Assembly (NCBI GenBank): GCA_029891385.1
Contig: CM057224.1
Coordinates: forward strand, 29,033,005 to 29,097,004
Length of the DNA stretch: 64,000 bases
Source of the DNA: Erythroxylum novogranatense
Taxonomy: Eukaryota > Streptophyta > Magnoliopsida > Malpighiales > Erythroxylaceae
Direction of reading: 5' to 3'
In this document: positions 21,841 through 32,761 of the stretch, one piece after another
How positions within the stretch are numbered: position 1 is the stretch's first letter
Layout of the letters: the number at the start of each line of letters is the position of its first letter
Position numbers and translations under genes: made by a program
Notes under the pieces: model-generated
Seen by the model: only the letters and a program-made list of their open reading frames with translations
Told to the model about the DNA's origin: nothing
Databases searched by the model: none

Positions 21841-24547
21841 TGTAACATCCCGTTACCGATGGGATGTGTACAGTTTATTGCATTCGTATTTGTTCATGTG
21901 CAGGCATTATAGCATACTGTATAATTGGCATTTATGCGCTCATGCATATATGACATGTTTCCGACTAGATTGGGATAATTTGAATTTGGAAATTGATTTG
22001 GGTTAATTAATCAGAGAAATTTAATTGGTATAAGAAATGAGAAATTGGAGATTGTAAAATGAAATTTGGATATGATTAGGATATGTGGGATAATTAGGTC
22101 AATTTAGGTTCGATGATTGAATTTGAGTTAGAATTGAAAGTTAGAGAGTGGAATTGTGAAATTGGAGTATAGGATAATGAGTTTTCTATTTTATGGATTT
22201 ATAGGAAATTTTCGGAATTTTGGAGTATTAGGCGGACGGAAAATTGATCGATGACCGATTAATTAGATTTCGGTTCCATAATTGATTATCCAATGGTACG
22301 GACAGGTTAGTAATTTGATTTGAGGAACTAGGACTTGGTCATTGAAATTGGAGAAATTAGAATTTGAAATTGGATCGAGGTTGTTTGGATCGGACTTGTG
22401 GCAATTGACATTTGCCAAACAAGCCTTAATCCTTTAATATATATATATCCTAAACCTTTGAATCTTCTCCCCACGAAGCTTTATTCTTCTCCTTCTTCGT
22501 GATTCCTCTTCTTGATTTCTTCTTGAGAGTTTGGTTGATTTCCTTCCACAAAATTGTTCTTTCCTTTCTCTTTGATCATTCCCTTAAGCTTGGTGTAAGA
22601 AGAAGATGATTTTGGGCATTATTTTGGGAGTTGCCGTGGGTGTGGGAGAGAGAGAGATTGGTGATTCTTGAAGATTTGGAGCTTTTAATCAGGTAAGCTA
22701 CTTTGATCTTGTCTTGTATAACTTGATTTGTTGATTTATAAAGTTAGATTGATGTTTGAACATGAAAATTTGAGGATTTGAGCATTAGGATTTCGACGGT
22801 GATTAGGGTTAGAATTTAGGATTTTACTTATTTGATGAAATAGAGGTTAGGGATTGTTGTATGATGAGTATGGATTTATTTAGAGTGATTTGTAAGGAGA
22901 AAACTTGGATTTGGAGCGATTATCAGTCGAAAATCTGCAAAATTCTGGGTTTTCTGGGCGTGTCCGTCGTTGCACGCCGCGGCGTGTTCTTAACACGCCT
23001 TGTAGTAGGAACGCAGAAGACGCCGCGACGTCTTGGTGGAAGGTCTTGTGGCGAGGAGAAAAGGGCATGCGTCATGACGACGACGTCTGTGGCGACGCTT
23101 GTGACGAGGAGCGCGATCTTGCCGCGATTTAACGCAGTTAATTTGGATACTGTCATGGCGTGCAGAGTCAAGTGCATGCGAGGAAGGTGTTCTACCAAAA
23201 TGAAATTAGGGTTTTAATCATTTGGGGATTTAGGCAATTGAGGATCTAATTGGTTATGGATTAAATTCAATTTGGAGATTTTGAAATTGGAAATTAGAAA
23301 TTGAGTTCGGGAATTTGAGTTTGAGATCTGGAATTGGATTTAGGTCTGAAATGTCATAATTTGTATAGTATGTACATGATTTGATTCATCTGCATAATTA
23401 AGCATCGAATTAGTACCAGTAATAATGTTATGTATATTTTGATTGTTATAAGCGGCTCAAGTGGATCACGATCATCGATGTAAGCGAGACTTCCGCAGAT
23501 AGTTTCGGAAGTTCGAGGTGAGTAACCTAGTTGGTTCCTCAACCTTTATGTGTTTAATTTTATTTCATATGCCATGTGGAGCTAAGGATGGATTCTATGT
23601 GTTTGATTTGATTGATTTCGACCACAGTGTTCAAATATTGGAATGTGCTATGTATGTTAATTGGGTGTAAATTGTCATAAATGATTTCAAATGATGAAAA
23701 TTAGCGGATGAGGTTTTCAAATGATGCATGTATTGTAATGGGACATGTGCATACATGCATAAAAGTATGATCACATAAAGGCGATTGGACCGGGGTAGCC
23801 ACCGTATTCGAGCTTTAAGCTCAACGTCTGGCTTCATGCCCAATGATTTGCAGAGCTTTATGCTCAACGATTAGGGCTTTTAAGCCCATCGCTTTCAGAG
23901 CCAATGGCTCAACGATATGAGCTCGAGCACACGGTCACAACAACGAAAGAAAATGAAAGAGTCACATGCACACTGCATATATGATTGATTACATGTGAAT
24001 TGTGTGAAAGGCTTATCGCCTTACAAATGTGAAATTGACTGCATGTGATTTCCTGAATGTGATAGTATATGATATTGTGTGATTATGTGGCTATGCATGA
24101 GTTGAGTAAACCATCGATGATGGTTACTCATTGAGTTTTGCAAACTCACCCAAATTGCGAATTATTTTTTCAGGACAGAGATAGTTTGACCTCTAACTCC
24201 GATCAGTGAGACTTATCCTGCTGTGTGTGCCGGCAAGAGGAGCATGGCCCACAGGTCTGTCAGCTGGGGATCTTTTGGGTATTTTGTGGATGACTTAGCT
24301 AGGAGTTGTAGTAGTTCTTTTGGACTTGTGTAGATGTATATATTTATGACTGATGTTGTATCGACGGTTTTGTGAATGAATGGAATGAATCTTTTGGTTT
24401 TAAAAATTTAGTGGATTCGATATTATTGACAGTATATTGATGCCATGAGGATATAGAAATGATAGTTTAGTAGTGCACTCGTCAGAGGTTGTGCACCTAG
24501 ACGACCTACGGCGACCGGTGTATACTCTACGGTGAGGGGGCGCTACA
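21841..24547 (+). repeat. LTR B (central) of array T
   Basis: A 2707-bp LTR that serves as 3' LTR to internal 1 and 5' LTR to internal 2. Probable intron 1 is 22693-23452 (CAG|GTAAGC donor), mini-exon 23453-23517 and intron 2 23518-24173 (TTTTTTCAG acceptor). The GC-rich cassette is at about 22960-23140 and differs from those in A and C by many small gaps. Confidence 0.9.
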
Positions 24548-24552
24548 TTAGG

Positions 24553-24564
24553 TGGTATCAGAGC
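24553..24564 (+). other. Primer-binding site (tRNA-iMet), T internal 2
   Basis: TGGTATCAGAGC lies five bases after the end of LTR B. It is complementary to the 3' end of initiator methionine tRNA, the usual primer of Ty3/gypsy chromoviruses. Confidence 0.92.
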
Positions 24565-24727
24565 ATGGTTTGGCATCTTTTGGGCATAGTATAATTTAGG
24601 CTTGAATTTCGTAAGCAAAGCAAGAAATTGATTGGAAATGTGATTTTATTGTAGGTCATCCATCTTTGGTGATCAAGTTGATCAACCAGCTGACCAAGGA
24701 TCAGTCGGAGCGAGTAGAGAGTCTTCT

Positions 24728-25560
24728 GTGCCTATGTTTGAGGAGCAGCCTCCGGTGGTTCCCATGAGGCGGAACGGAGGTATGATCGCTAAGAGTGGCG
24801 GGGCCGTCATTTCTGGCGAGCATCAACTCGCCGAGGCGAGGGTTGGTTGGAGAGGACCGAGCGGGTCCTGGACCAGATGGACTGCGACCCGGAGGAGCGC
24901 TTCGATTATGCTTGCTTTTGCTCCGTGGTCCGCTTATCGGTGGTGGAAGATCGTCCCGTAGTTCCACCAGCCATGTGTATTGACTTGGGCTGATTTTCCG
25001 AGGGCTTTCCGAGATAATTTCATGCCCAAGGAGTATTTGGATAAGGGTTCATCGGTAGTGTTTCACCGTAGGGAGCCCCGTGTTGTTTCAATGAAGAAGA
25101 AGGACGGGACTATGAGGCTTTGCATCGATTATAGGCGACTTAATCGGGTTATCACAAGAATAAGTACCCACCGCCTAGGATCGATGACTTATTTGATCGA
25201 TTCACGAGGAGCATGTGTGTTTACCAAGTTGGATTTGAGATCCGGTTACTATCGATTGAGGATCGCAGAGGCCGATGTGCCTAAGAGTGCTTTCAGGAGC
25301 AGGTATGGACATTACGAGTTCTTAGTGATGCCGTTCGGGTTGACTAATGCCCCGGCAGCCTTCATGGCCTTGATGAATAGAGTCTTTCAGCCATACCTGG
25401 ATCAGTTTGTGATCGTATTCATTGATGATATCTTGGTATATTCGAGGTCTAGACAAGAGCATGCGAGCATCCGAGGATAATCTTGCGCAGATCACGAGGA
25501 CAGTATTATATGCCAAATTCACTAAGTGTGAATTTTGGCTCGATGAGGTGGTGTTCTAGG
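24728..25560 (+). pseudogene. T internal 2: gag fragment and reverse transcriptase (broken)
   Basis: This is the same gag-RT fusion as internal 1, with the junction near 25043-25050 after the YLDKG motif. The gag part is frameshifted several times between 24770 and 24980. The RT part from 24980 keeps [17 protein letters not shown] with no stop here, then [20 protein letters not shown] and the FIDD box near 25425. It breaks at about 25465. Zinc knuckle and protease are absent as in internal 1. Confidence 0.86.
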
Positions 25561-25567
25561 CCATATA

Positions 25568-26413
25568 GTGTCCGGTGAGGGTATCCGGGTGGATCCTCAC
25601 AAGATTGAGGCAGTGAGGAGTTGGGAGATTCCGAGGAACGTGTCAGAGTTGAGGAGTTTCCTCGGATTGGCAGGATACTACCGGAGGTTTGTCGAGGGTT
25701 TCTCAGTGATCTCCGCCCCCTTGACAAGACTTCTGAGGAAGGGTGTAGTTTTCAGTTGGACAGATGAGTGCCAGAGGAGTTTTGATGAGTTGATACATCG
25801 GTTGACGACAGCGCCGGTGTTAGCCCTGCCATCTGGATCAGGAGGATTTGAGGTATTTAGTGATGCTTCGCAGCAGGGTTTAGGTTGTGTGCTGATGCAG
25901 CATGGGAGAGTCATTGCTTATGCATCGAGACAGTTGAGAGCCCATGAGGGTAATTATCCTGTGCATGACTTGGAGTTGGCAGCAGTTGTATTTGCTCTGA
26001 AGATCTGGAGACATTATCTGTATGGGGAGACTTTCCAGATCTTCACAGATCATAAGAGCCTGAGGTATTTGTTGAGTCAGCGGGAGCTGAATCTGAGGCA
26101 GAGGAGATGGTTAGAGCTGCTTAAGGATTACGACTGCACTATCGAGTACCACCCAGGGAAGGCCAATGTGGTGGCTGATGCATTGAGTAGGAGATCGCAT
26201 GGTAGTGCAGCTCAGATTCAGGTGTCGAGGTTGCCGTGCTTAGTTCAGTTGAGAGCACTTAATGTGCAGATGGATTTGAGTCAGGAGGGAGCTTTGATTG
26301 CAACTTTGAGGCTGAGGCCTGTATTGCATGATCGGATTAGGAGAGTTCAGAATCGGGATCCAGCATTGGTGAGACTGATGGATAGAGTCGATCGGGATGG
26401 CGATCGAGTTTGA
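25568..26413 (+). pseudogene. T internal 2: RT connection and RNase H (open frame)
   Basis: The longest clean pol segment of T. It begins in the RT thumb/connection ([15 protein letters not shown], about 25630-25690). It then has RNase H with [24 protein letters not shown] and [10 protein letters not shown], and enters the spacer before integrase. The frame ends at about 26390, where a run of CAG/CTG losses starts. It is useful as the reference for the damaged block in internal 1. Confidence 0.88.
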
Positions 26414-27748
26414 GCTAGAGATGATACTTTGTGGATGAGCCAGATTGTGTGTGCGATGTGGATGATCCGAGGCGTGAGATTTTGAGGAGGCTCATTTGGT
26501 CGCTTATGCCATGCATCCCGGTGTCACCAAGATGTATCGCACTCTTAAGTTACATTTCGGTGGCGGTATGAAGAGGCATGTAGCGGAGTTTGTTTCTCGG
26601 TGTTTGACGTGCCCGTGAAGTTAAGGTCGAGCACCAGCCCGATTGGGAGATTGCACTCGTTGCCCATTCCGGAGTGGAAATGGGGCGCATCACGATGGAC
26701 TTTATTATGGGGTTGCCCAGACGCCGAGGTAGAGTGATGCTATCTCGGGTCATAGTGGATCGATTGACCAAATCGGCTCACTTTTGCCGATGAGGAGAAC
26801 CATACCCTCGATCGGTTGGCCCGAAGTATGTAGCGAGATAGTTCACCGCATGGGGTCCCGCTTTCGATAGGTCGATAGGGATCCCAGTTTACTTCGAGGT
26901 TCGGAGGAGCTGCGATCGACTATGGGGACCAGATTGAACTTCAAGACACGCTTCATCCTCGCATGTAGATGGGCAGAGTGAGAGGACTATTCAGACTGTT
27001 GAGGATATGTTGAGAGCCTGTGTGTTGGAGTTCCGAGGTGCATGGGATCAGTATTTGCCTCTGGTGGAGTTTGCATATAATAATCAGTACCAGAGCAGTA
27101 TTGGGATGGCACCTTATGAGACGCTTTATGGACGACCATGTAGATCCCCTCTTTACTGGGATGAAGAGGGTATGAGGATGATAGAGGGTCCCGAGCTGAT
27201 CCAGGACACAGTTGATAAGGTACAGTTGATTCGGAGTCGCATCAAGGCGGCTCAGGACAGTCAGAAGAGTTATGTGGATCAGCATCGGAGAGAGATGGAG
27301 TATGCTATAGGAGATAGGGTGTTCCTTAGAGTATCTCCGTGGAGAGGAGTTCTCGATTTGGCCGTAAGGGCAAGTTGAGTCCTCAGATATCGGTCCGTAT
27401 GAGATTACCGAGAGGATTGGACCGTTGGCCTCTGAGTTGGCCTTCTTTGAGTGAGATGTCTCGGTTGCGTGACGCCTTTCATGTGAGCATGCTTTGAGAT
27501 ATCGTTCAACCGACTCATGTGATTCCTCGTGAGATAGAGATTGCCGATGACTTGAGTTATATTGAGGAGCCGCGCGGATTATTGGATCGCTGGTCAAGCG
27601 CTTGAGGTCCCGGTTATTCCATTGGTGAAAGTCCTTTGGAAGAACCACTCATCCGAGGAGGCGACTTGGGAGACCGAGGAGCACGAGGAGGCGATACTCT
27701 CATCTGTTTGATCGGTCGGTAAGAAAATTTGGGACGAAATTTTTATTA
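26414..27748 (+). pseudogene. T internal 2: integrase and chromodomain tail (frameshifted)
   Basis: Positions 26390-26960 match the clean integrase of internal 1 but carry many small losses. Positions 27007-27340 are clean again and encode the last part of the integrase core (FAYNNQYQSSIGMAPYE) and the start of the C-terminal module. From about 27345 to the polypurine tract losses resume. The chromodomain tail and the GRNFY-like end (lost to a missing base near 27730) are still visible in nucleotides. Confidence 0.85.
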
Positions 27749-27758
27749 GAGGGAGAAT

Positions 27759-30496
27759 TGTAACATCCCGCTACCGATGGGATGTGTCAGATTTATTGCA
27801 TTCGTGATTTGTTCATGTGCGGCATTATAGCATCTTTGTATAATTGGCATTTGTACGCGTTCATGCATATATGACATGTTTCCACTAGATTGGGATAATT
27901 TGAATTTGGAAATTGATTTGGGTTAATTAATCTGAGAAATTTAATTGGTATAAGAAATGAGAAATTGGAGATTGTAAAATGAAATTTGGATATGATTAGG
28001 ATATGTGGGATAATTAGGTCAATTTAGGTTCGATGATTGAATTTGAGTTAGAATTGAAAGTTAGAGAGTGGAATTGTGAAATTGGAGTATAGGATAATGA
28101 GTTTTCTATTTTTATGGATTTATAGGAAATTTTCTGGAATTTTTGGAGTATTAGGCCCGGACCGGAAAATTGATCGATGACTGATTAATTAGATTTCCGG
28201 TTCCATAATTGATTATCCAATGGTACGGACAGGTTAGTAATTTGATTTGAGGAACTAGGACTTGGTCATTGAAATTCGGGAGAAATTAGAATTTGAAATT
28301 GATCGAGGTTGTTTGGATCGGACTTGTGGCAATTGACATTTGCCAAACAAGCCTTAATCCCTTTTAATATATATATATCCTAAACCTTTGAATCTTCTCC
28401 CCCACGAAGCTTTATTCTTCTCCTTCTTCGTGATTCCTCTTCTTGATTTCTTCTTGAGAGTTTGGTTGATTTCCTTCCACAAAATTGTTCTTTCCTTTCT
28501 CTTTGATCATTCCCTTAAGCTTGGTGTAAGAAGAAGATGATTTTGGGCATTATTTTGGGAGTTGCCGTGGGTGTGGAGAGAGAGAGATTGGTGATTCTTG
28601 AAGATTTGGAGCTTTTAATCAGGTAAGCTACTTTGATCTTGTCTTGTATAACTTGATTTGTTGATTTATAAAGTTAGATTGATGTTTGAACATGAAAATT
28701 TGAGGATTTGAGCATTAGGATTTCGACGGTGATTAGGGTTAGAATTTAGGATTTTACTTATTTGATGAAATAGAGGTTAGGGATTGTTGTATGATGAGTA
28801 TGGATTTATTTAGAGTGATTTGTAAGGAGAAAACTTGGATTTGGAGCGATTATCGATCAAAAATCTGCAAAATTCGGGTTTCCGGGCGTGTCGTCGTTGC
28901 CTTGTACGCCATGCAAGATGAAGAACACGCCGCCGGTAGAACGCAGAGTACGCCGCGACGTCTTGCGGAAAGTCTTGCATGGCGAGGAGAAAAGGGCATC
29001 GTCGTGACGTCGCGGCGACGCCATGACGAGGAGCCTTGCCAACCGCCCATGGCGCTGATGCGCCGCGATTTAACGCAGTTAATTTGGATACTCGCCATGA
29101 CGTGTGAAATGGGTGCCATGCGAGGAAGGTGTTCTTGCCAAAATGAAATTAGGGTTTTAATCATTTGGGGATTTAGGCAATTGAGGATCTAATTGGTTAT
29201 GGATTAAATTCAATTTGGAGATTTTGAAATTGGAAATTAGAAATTGAGTTCGGAATTTGAGTTTGAGATCGGAATTGGATTTAGGTCGAAAATGTCATAA
29301 TTTGTATAGTATGTACATGATTTGATTCATCTGCATAATTAAGCATCGAATTAGTACCAGTAATAATGTTATGTATATTTTGATTGTTATAGCGGCTCAA
29401 GTGGATCGCCGATCATCTGACGTAGGCGAGACTTCCCGGCAGTAGCTCGGAAGTTCTGAGGTGAGTAACCTAGTTGGTTCCTCAACCTTTATGTGTTTAA
29501 TTTTATGTCATATGCCATGTGGAGCTAAGGATGGATTCTATGTATTTGATTTGATTGATTTGGACCACAGTGTTCAAATATTGGAATGTGCTATAGAAGT
29601 GTTAATTGGGTGTAAATTGTCATAAATGATTTCAAATGATGAAAATTAAGCGTATGAGGTTTTCAAATGATGCATGTATTGTAAATGGGACATGTGCATA
29701 CATGCATAAAAGTATGATCACATAAAGGCGAGTTGTGACCGGGTAGCCACCGTATTCGAGCTTTAAGCTCAACGCATGTGGCTTCATGCCCAATGATTTC
29801 TGAGCTTTATGCTCAACGATTAGGGCTTTTAAGCCCATCGCTTTGAGCCAATGGCTCAACGATATGAGCTCGAGCACACGGTCACAACAACGAAAGAAAA
29901 TGAAAGAGTCACATGCACACTGCATATATGATTGATTACATGTGAATTGTGTGAAAGGCTTATCGCCTTATAAATGTGAAATTGACTGCATGTGATTTCC
30001 TGAATGTGATAGTATATGATATTGTGTGATTATGTGGCTATGCATGAGTTGAGTAAACCATCGATGATGGTTACTCATTGAGTTTCGCAAACTCACCCAA
30101 ATTGCGAATTATTTTTCAGACGTAGATAGTTTGACCTCTAACTCCGATCAAGAGACTTATCCCGCTGTTGTGTGTCTTGCAAGAGGAGCATGGCCCATGT
30201 GTCCGTCACCGGGGATCTTTTGGGTATTTTGTGGATGACTTAGCTAGGAGTTGTAGTAGTTCTTTTGGACTTGTGTAGATGTATATATTTATGACTGATG
30301 TTGTATCGACGGTTTTGTGAATGAATGGAATGAATCTTTTGGTTTTAAAAATTTAGTGGATTCGATATTATTGACAGTATATTGATGCCATGAGGATATA
30401 GAAATGATAGTTTAGTAGTGCACTCTCGTCGTAGGTTGTGCACCGGTACGACCTACGGGCGACCCGGTGTATACTCTACGGTGAGGGGGCGCTACA
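27759..30496 (+). repeat. LTR C (3') of array T
   Basis: It starts TGTAACATCCCGCTACCG and ends GGGGGCGCTACA, followed by the TGGAT duplication. Probable intron 1 is 28623-29392, mini-exon 29393-29460 and intron 2 29461-30119. The palindrome cluster at about 29733-29890 has GAGCTTTAAGCTC, GGGCTTTTAAGCCC and GAGCCAATGGCTC framed by GTTGTGACC and GGTCACAAC. Confidence 0.9.
29461..30119 (+). other. Proposed LTR intron, LTR C of T
   Basis: The donor is GAG|GTGAGTAACC and the acceptor ATTATTTTTCAG. The interval holds the palindrome cluster, the AACCATCGATGATGGTT palindrome (30056-30072) and the GAGTTTCGCAAACTCACC hairpin (about 30080-30096). The same plan is seen in LTRs a, b, c and LARD. Confidence 0.5.
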
Positions 30497-30874
30497 TGGA
30501 TACTTGTTCTTAATTGTCACCTTGTTGAGTCTCCGGTAGTCAATAAACATCCGCCATGATCCATCCTTCTTCTTAACAAACAGAACCGATGCTCCCCAAG
30601 GAGATGAACTCGGTCTGACATACCCCTTCTCTAACAGTTCCTCTAACTGTTCCTTAAGCTCCCTCAACTCAGCTGGAGCCATCCTATATGGCAGTATTGA
30701 AATTGGCGCGGTTCTGGGAATCAAGTCAATGGCAAACTCGATTTCCCTTACCAGCGGCAAACCTGGCAATTCATCTGGGAACACATCTGGAAACTCCCTC
30801 ACAATTGGAAAGTCCTCTAATTTTCCTTCATTCACATCGGAATCTACAACATGTGCCAAGAAAGTTTCACACCC
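30497..30874 (-). pseudogene. H pol, N-terminal reverse transcriptase (interrupted by T)
   Basis: This minus-strand frame carries the linker and the start of RT: LPPYRMAP-like and SSSPWGAS motifs, then VKKKDGSW and DYRRLNKV. It is cut by the T insertion in the codons for the following KNKYP motif. The frame resumes on the far side at 15938. The TGGAT duplication lies in that codon pair. A TAG at 30875-30877 separates it from the protease frame. Confidence 0.9.
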
Positions 30875-31603
30875 CTAGCCCATCATTCTTTCAGCTAACA
30901 TAGCTAAAATCAATCTTGGCGAAGGTGTCTTCCTATCTCCTCTGAAGATCACCTTCTCACCATTGCCCAAATCAAACTCCACCTCTTTCCGACCACAATC
31001 CAGCTTGGCCAGATACTTCTCCATAGTATCCATCCCCAGAATAACATCTAGCCCTCTTAGGTCTAGCGGTAGTAAGTCCACTACTAATCTAGCACCATCA
31101 ATGAAAAGCTCGCACTGCCCATACACCTGACTGATCACCACATTCCTCCCTAGTGGAGTACTAACAATCAAAGGTCTATCCAAAGGCACAAAATTCACAC
31201 CATGAAATGTTATGCTTGCAGAAACAAAAGAGTGCGTGGAACCAGAATCAATCAAAACAAATACTGCTGAGTCAAGTAATTGAACCATACCCGTGACAAC
31301 CTCAGGTGCGGCTGCAGTTTCCTCCCTAGTCATGGAAAACACCCTTGCCTGCGCCTGACCCCTTGGCCTTCCTGAAGGAACAGCCTTCCTTGCAGTCCCA
31401 GAGCTGTCTACCTCAGTAACTGGCCTGGTTCCCACTATCTCTGCACTCCTTGGAACTTGAAACTGCGACCCCTCTTGTCTCGGTGCCTGTAGACAATCCT
31501 TGGCTATATGTCCCTTCTCTCCGCATCTAAAACAAACTCCCAATAACCTGAGGCACTCTCCTTGGTGATGTTTCCCACACTGGTCACATAAGGGGTGGGT
31601 GTA
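30875..31603 (-). pseudogene. H gag zinc knuckle and aspartic protease
   Basis: The minus-strand frame begins with a CCHC zinc knuckle (CFRCGEKGHIAKDC, about 31534-31490), the nucleic-acid-binding end of gag. After a low-complexity linker comes a retropepsin-like protease with the catalytic Asp in IDSGSTHSF (about 31249-31230). A TAG ends it at 30875. Gag and protease are in the same frame apart from stops, consistent with one gag-pol polyprotein as is common in chromoviruses. Confidence 0.9.
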
Positions 31604-32604
31604 CTAACTCCTTCCAGCTCTACCAATGCCTCCCGCATTAGAGACTTGCCCTGATACTGCCCTCACCTGCTTGTTCCTGGTAACTCCACTGCTACCCACT
31701 TCGCTCTGACTGTGAGAGCTCCTCGTGCTCCTCTCAGGCATTGGAGCACTAGTACCCTTCTTGAAAGTCTGCTCCTTGTTCTTCCTCTTCTTATTCACTT
31801 CATTTCTGATATTCTCCAGCTTCTCAACCTGGAGAGCAGCATCCACCAATTGCTGGTAGTCACAGAAATTATGGATCAGGACTTTCTCCCTGATCCCCAA
31901 GTGAAGACCTCCTTCAAACTTACGGCATTTGTCTTCCTCTGCGCCACGATGTTGGCTGCATATCGAGAAAGCTGTGTGAACTTCATCTCATACTCGCTCA
32001 CACTCATGTCCCTCTGCATGAGATTCAGAAATTTCCTGGCTTTATCTTGCACATAGACTCTGGAGAGATACTTCTTTGTGAACACTTCCCCAAAGTCTCT
32101 CCATGTCAACACCGAAGGAACAACCTGACTGTGAGGCACTGACTCCCACCAATGCAATGTGTCACCCTGCAACAAACTGACTGCATAATCTAACTTCTCC
32201 TCATTTGTGCATCTCATCTGAACTAGAACCCTCTCGGTCCTCTTCAACCAGGCTTCAGCCTCTTCTGGATTTGTAGTCCCACTGAAATCCACAGCCCCAA
32301 ACTTCTAGAGCTTGTCATACTGCCCACTCCTGTCTACTGGAGCTTGCATCGGCATCTGAGATCTCTGACCCATGGCATACGTAAAAGCCTGAGCAAAGGC
32401 TTGAAAGAAACTCGGATCTATAGGATTTCCCTGAGGTATAGGAGGAGGCGGAGGAGGCACTTCTTGTTGCAAACTAGGTGCCTCTAAAATCGGAACAGAA
32501 TGTGTCCCGGCATCCTGAGGAATATGGGATTCATCCGTGCTCCCTTGACGAGAATGAGACCGAGTCATAGCTCCCCGAGTTCTCCTTCGAGGTGGCATGT
32601 TCAC
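31604..32604 (-). pseudogene. H gag, N-terminal and core (broken)
   Basis: The minus-strand ATG at 32604 (or 32598) opens a basic, then proline-rich leader to 32305. An in-frame TAG (32305-32307) follows, and then the retrotransposon gag core at 32292-31876 with EAEAWLKRTERVL and LHWWESVP. A frameshift occurs near 31890. The rest, to 31604, is a basic low-complexity tail ending in another in-frame TAG. The motif spacing matches plant gypsy gag. Confidence 0.9.
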
Positions 32605-32744
32605 TCCTTGAATAGAAAACCATTGAAAGCTTCAGTTCAAGTACGACAATTTTCAAAATATGCAAAAACAGTTCCAATCATGTAAAACAATGCAAGTTAT
32701 TTCTTGAAAGTAATGTCATGCAGCCCTAGATCAAAACTTAGGCC

Positions 32745-32756
32745 GCTCTGATACCA
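32745..32756 (-). other. Primer-binding site (tRNA-iMet) of H
   Basis: On the minus strand it reads TGGTATCAGAGC, five bases inside the 5' LTR end at 32762. It is complementary to the initiator methionine tRNA 3' end. Confidence 0.92.
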
Positions 32757-32761
32757 CAACA

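Larger units (their letters stand above)
15939..30496 (+). mobile_element. Tandem retrotransposon array T (LTR-int-LTR-int-LTR)
   Basis: Three homologous LTRs (15939-18607, 21841-24547, 27759-30496) alternate with two internal regions of about 3.2 kb each (18608-21840 and 24548-27758). Only the outer ends carry the TGGAT target duplication (15934-15938 and 30497-30501). Each internal region has its own iMet primer site and polypurine tract. This is the product expected from unequal recombination between LTRs of one insertion. It is not two independent insertions. Both internal regions share the same gag-to-RT deletion, so the array descends from one deletion derivative. The array lies inside RT of H, in the opposite orientation. 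Confidence 0.92.

Noticed and set aside
26953..27648. Minus-strand open frame of 231 codons in T internal 2
   Set aside because: It runs antisense to the integrase C-terminal region, and the equivalent region of internal 1 does not keep it.
31712..32056. Plus-strand open frame of 114 codons
   Set aside because: Antisense shadow of H gag; no independent signature.
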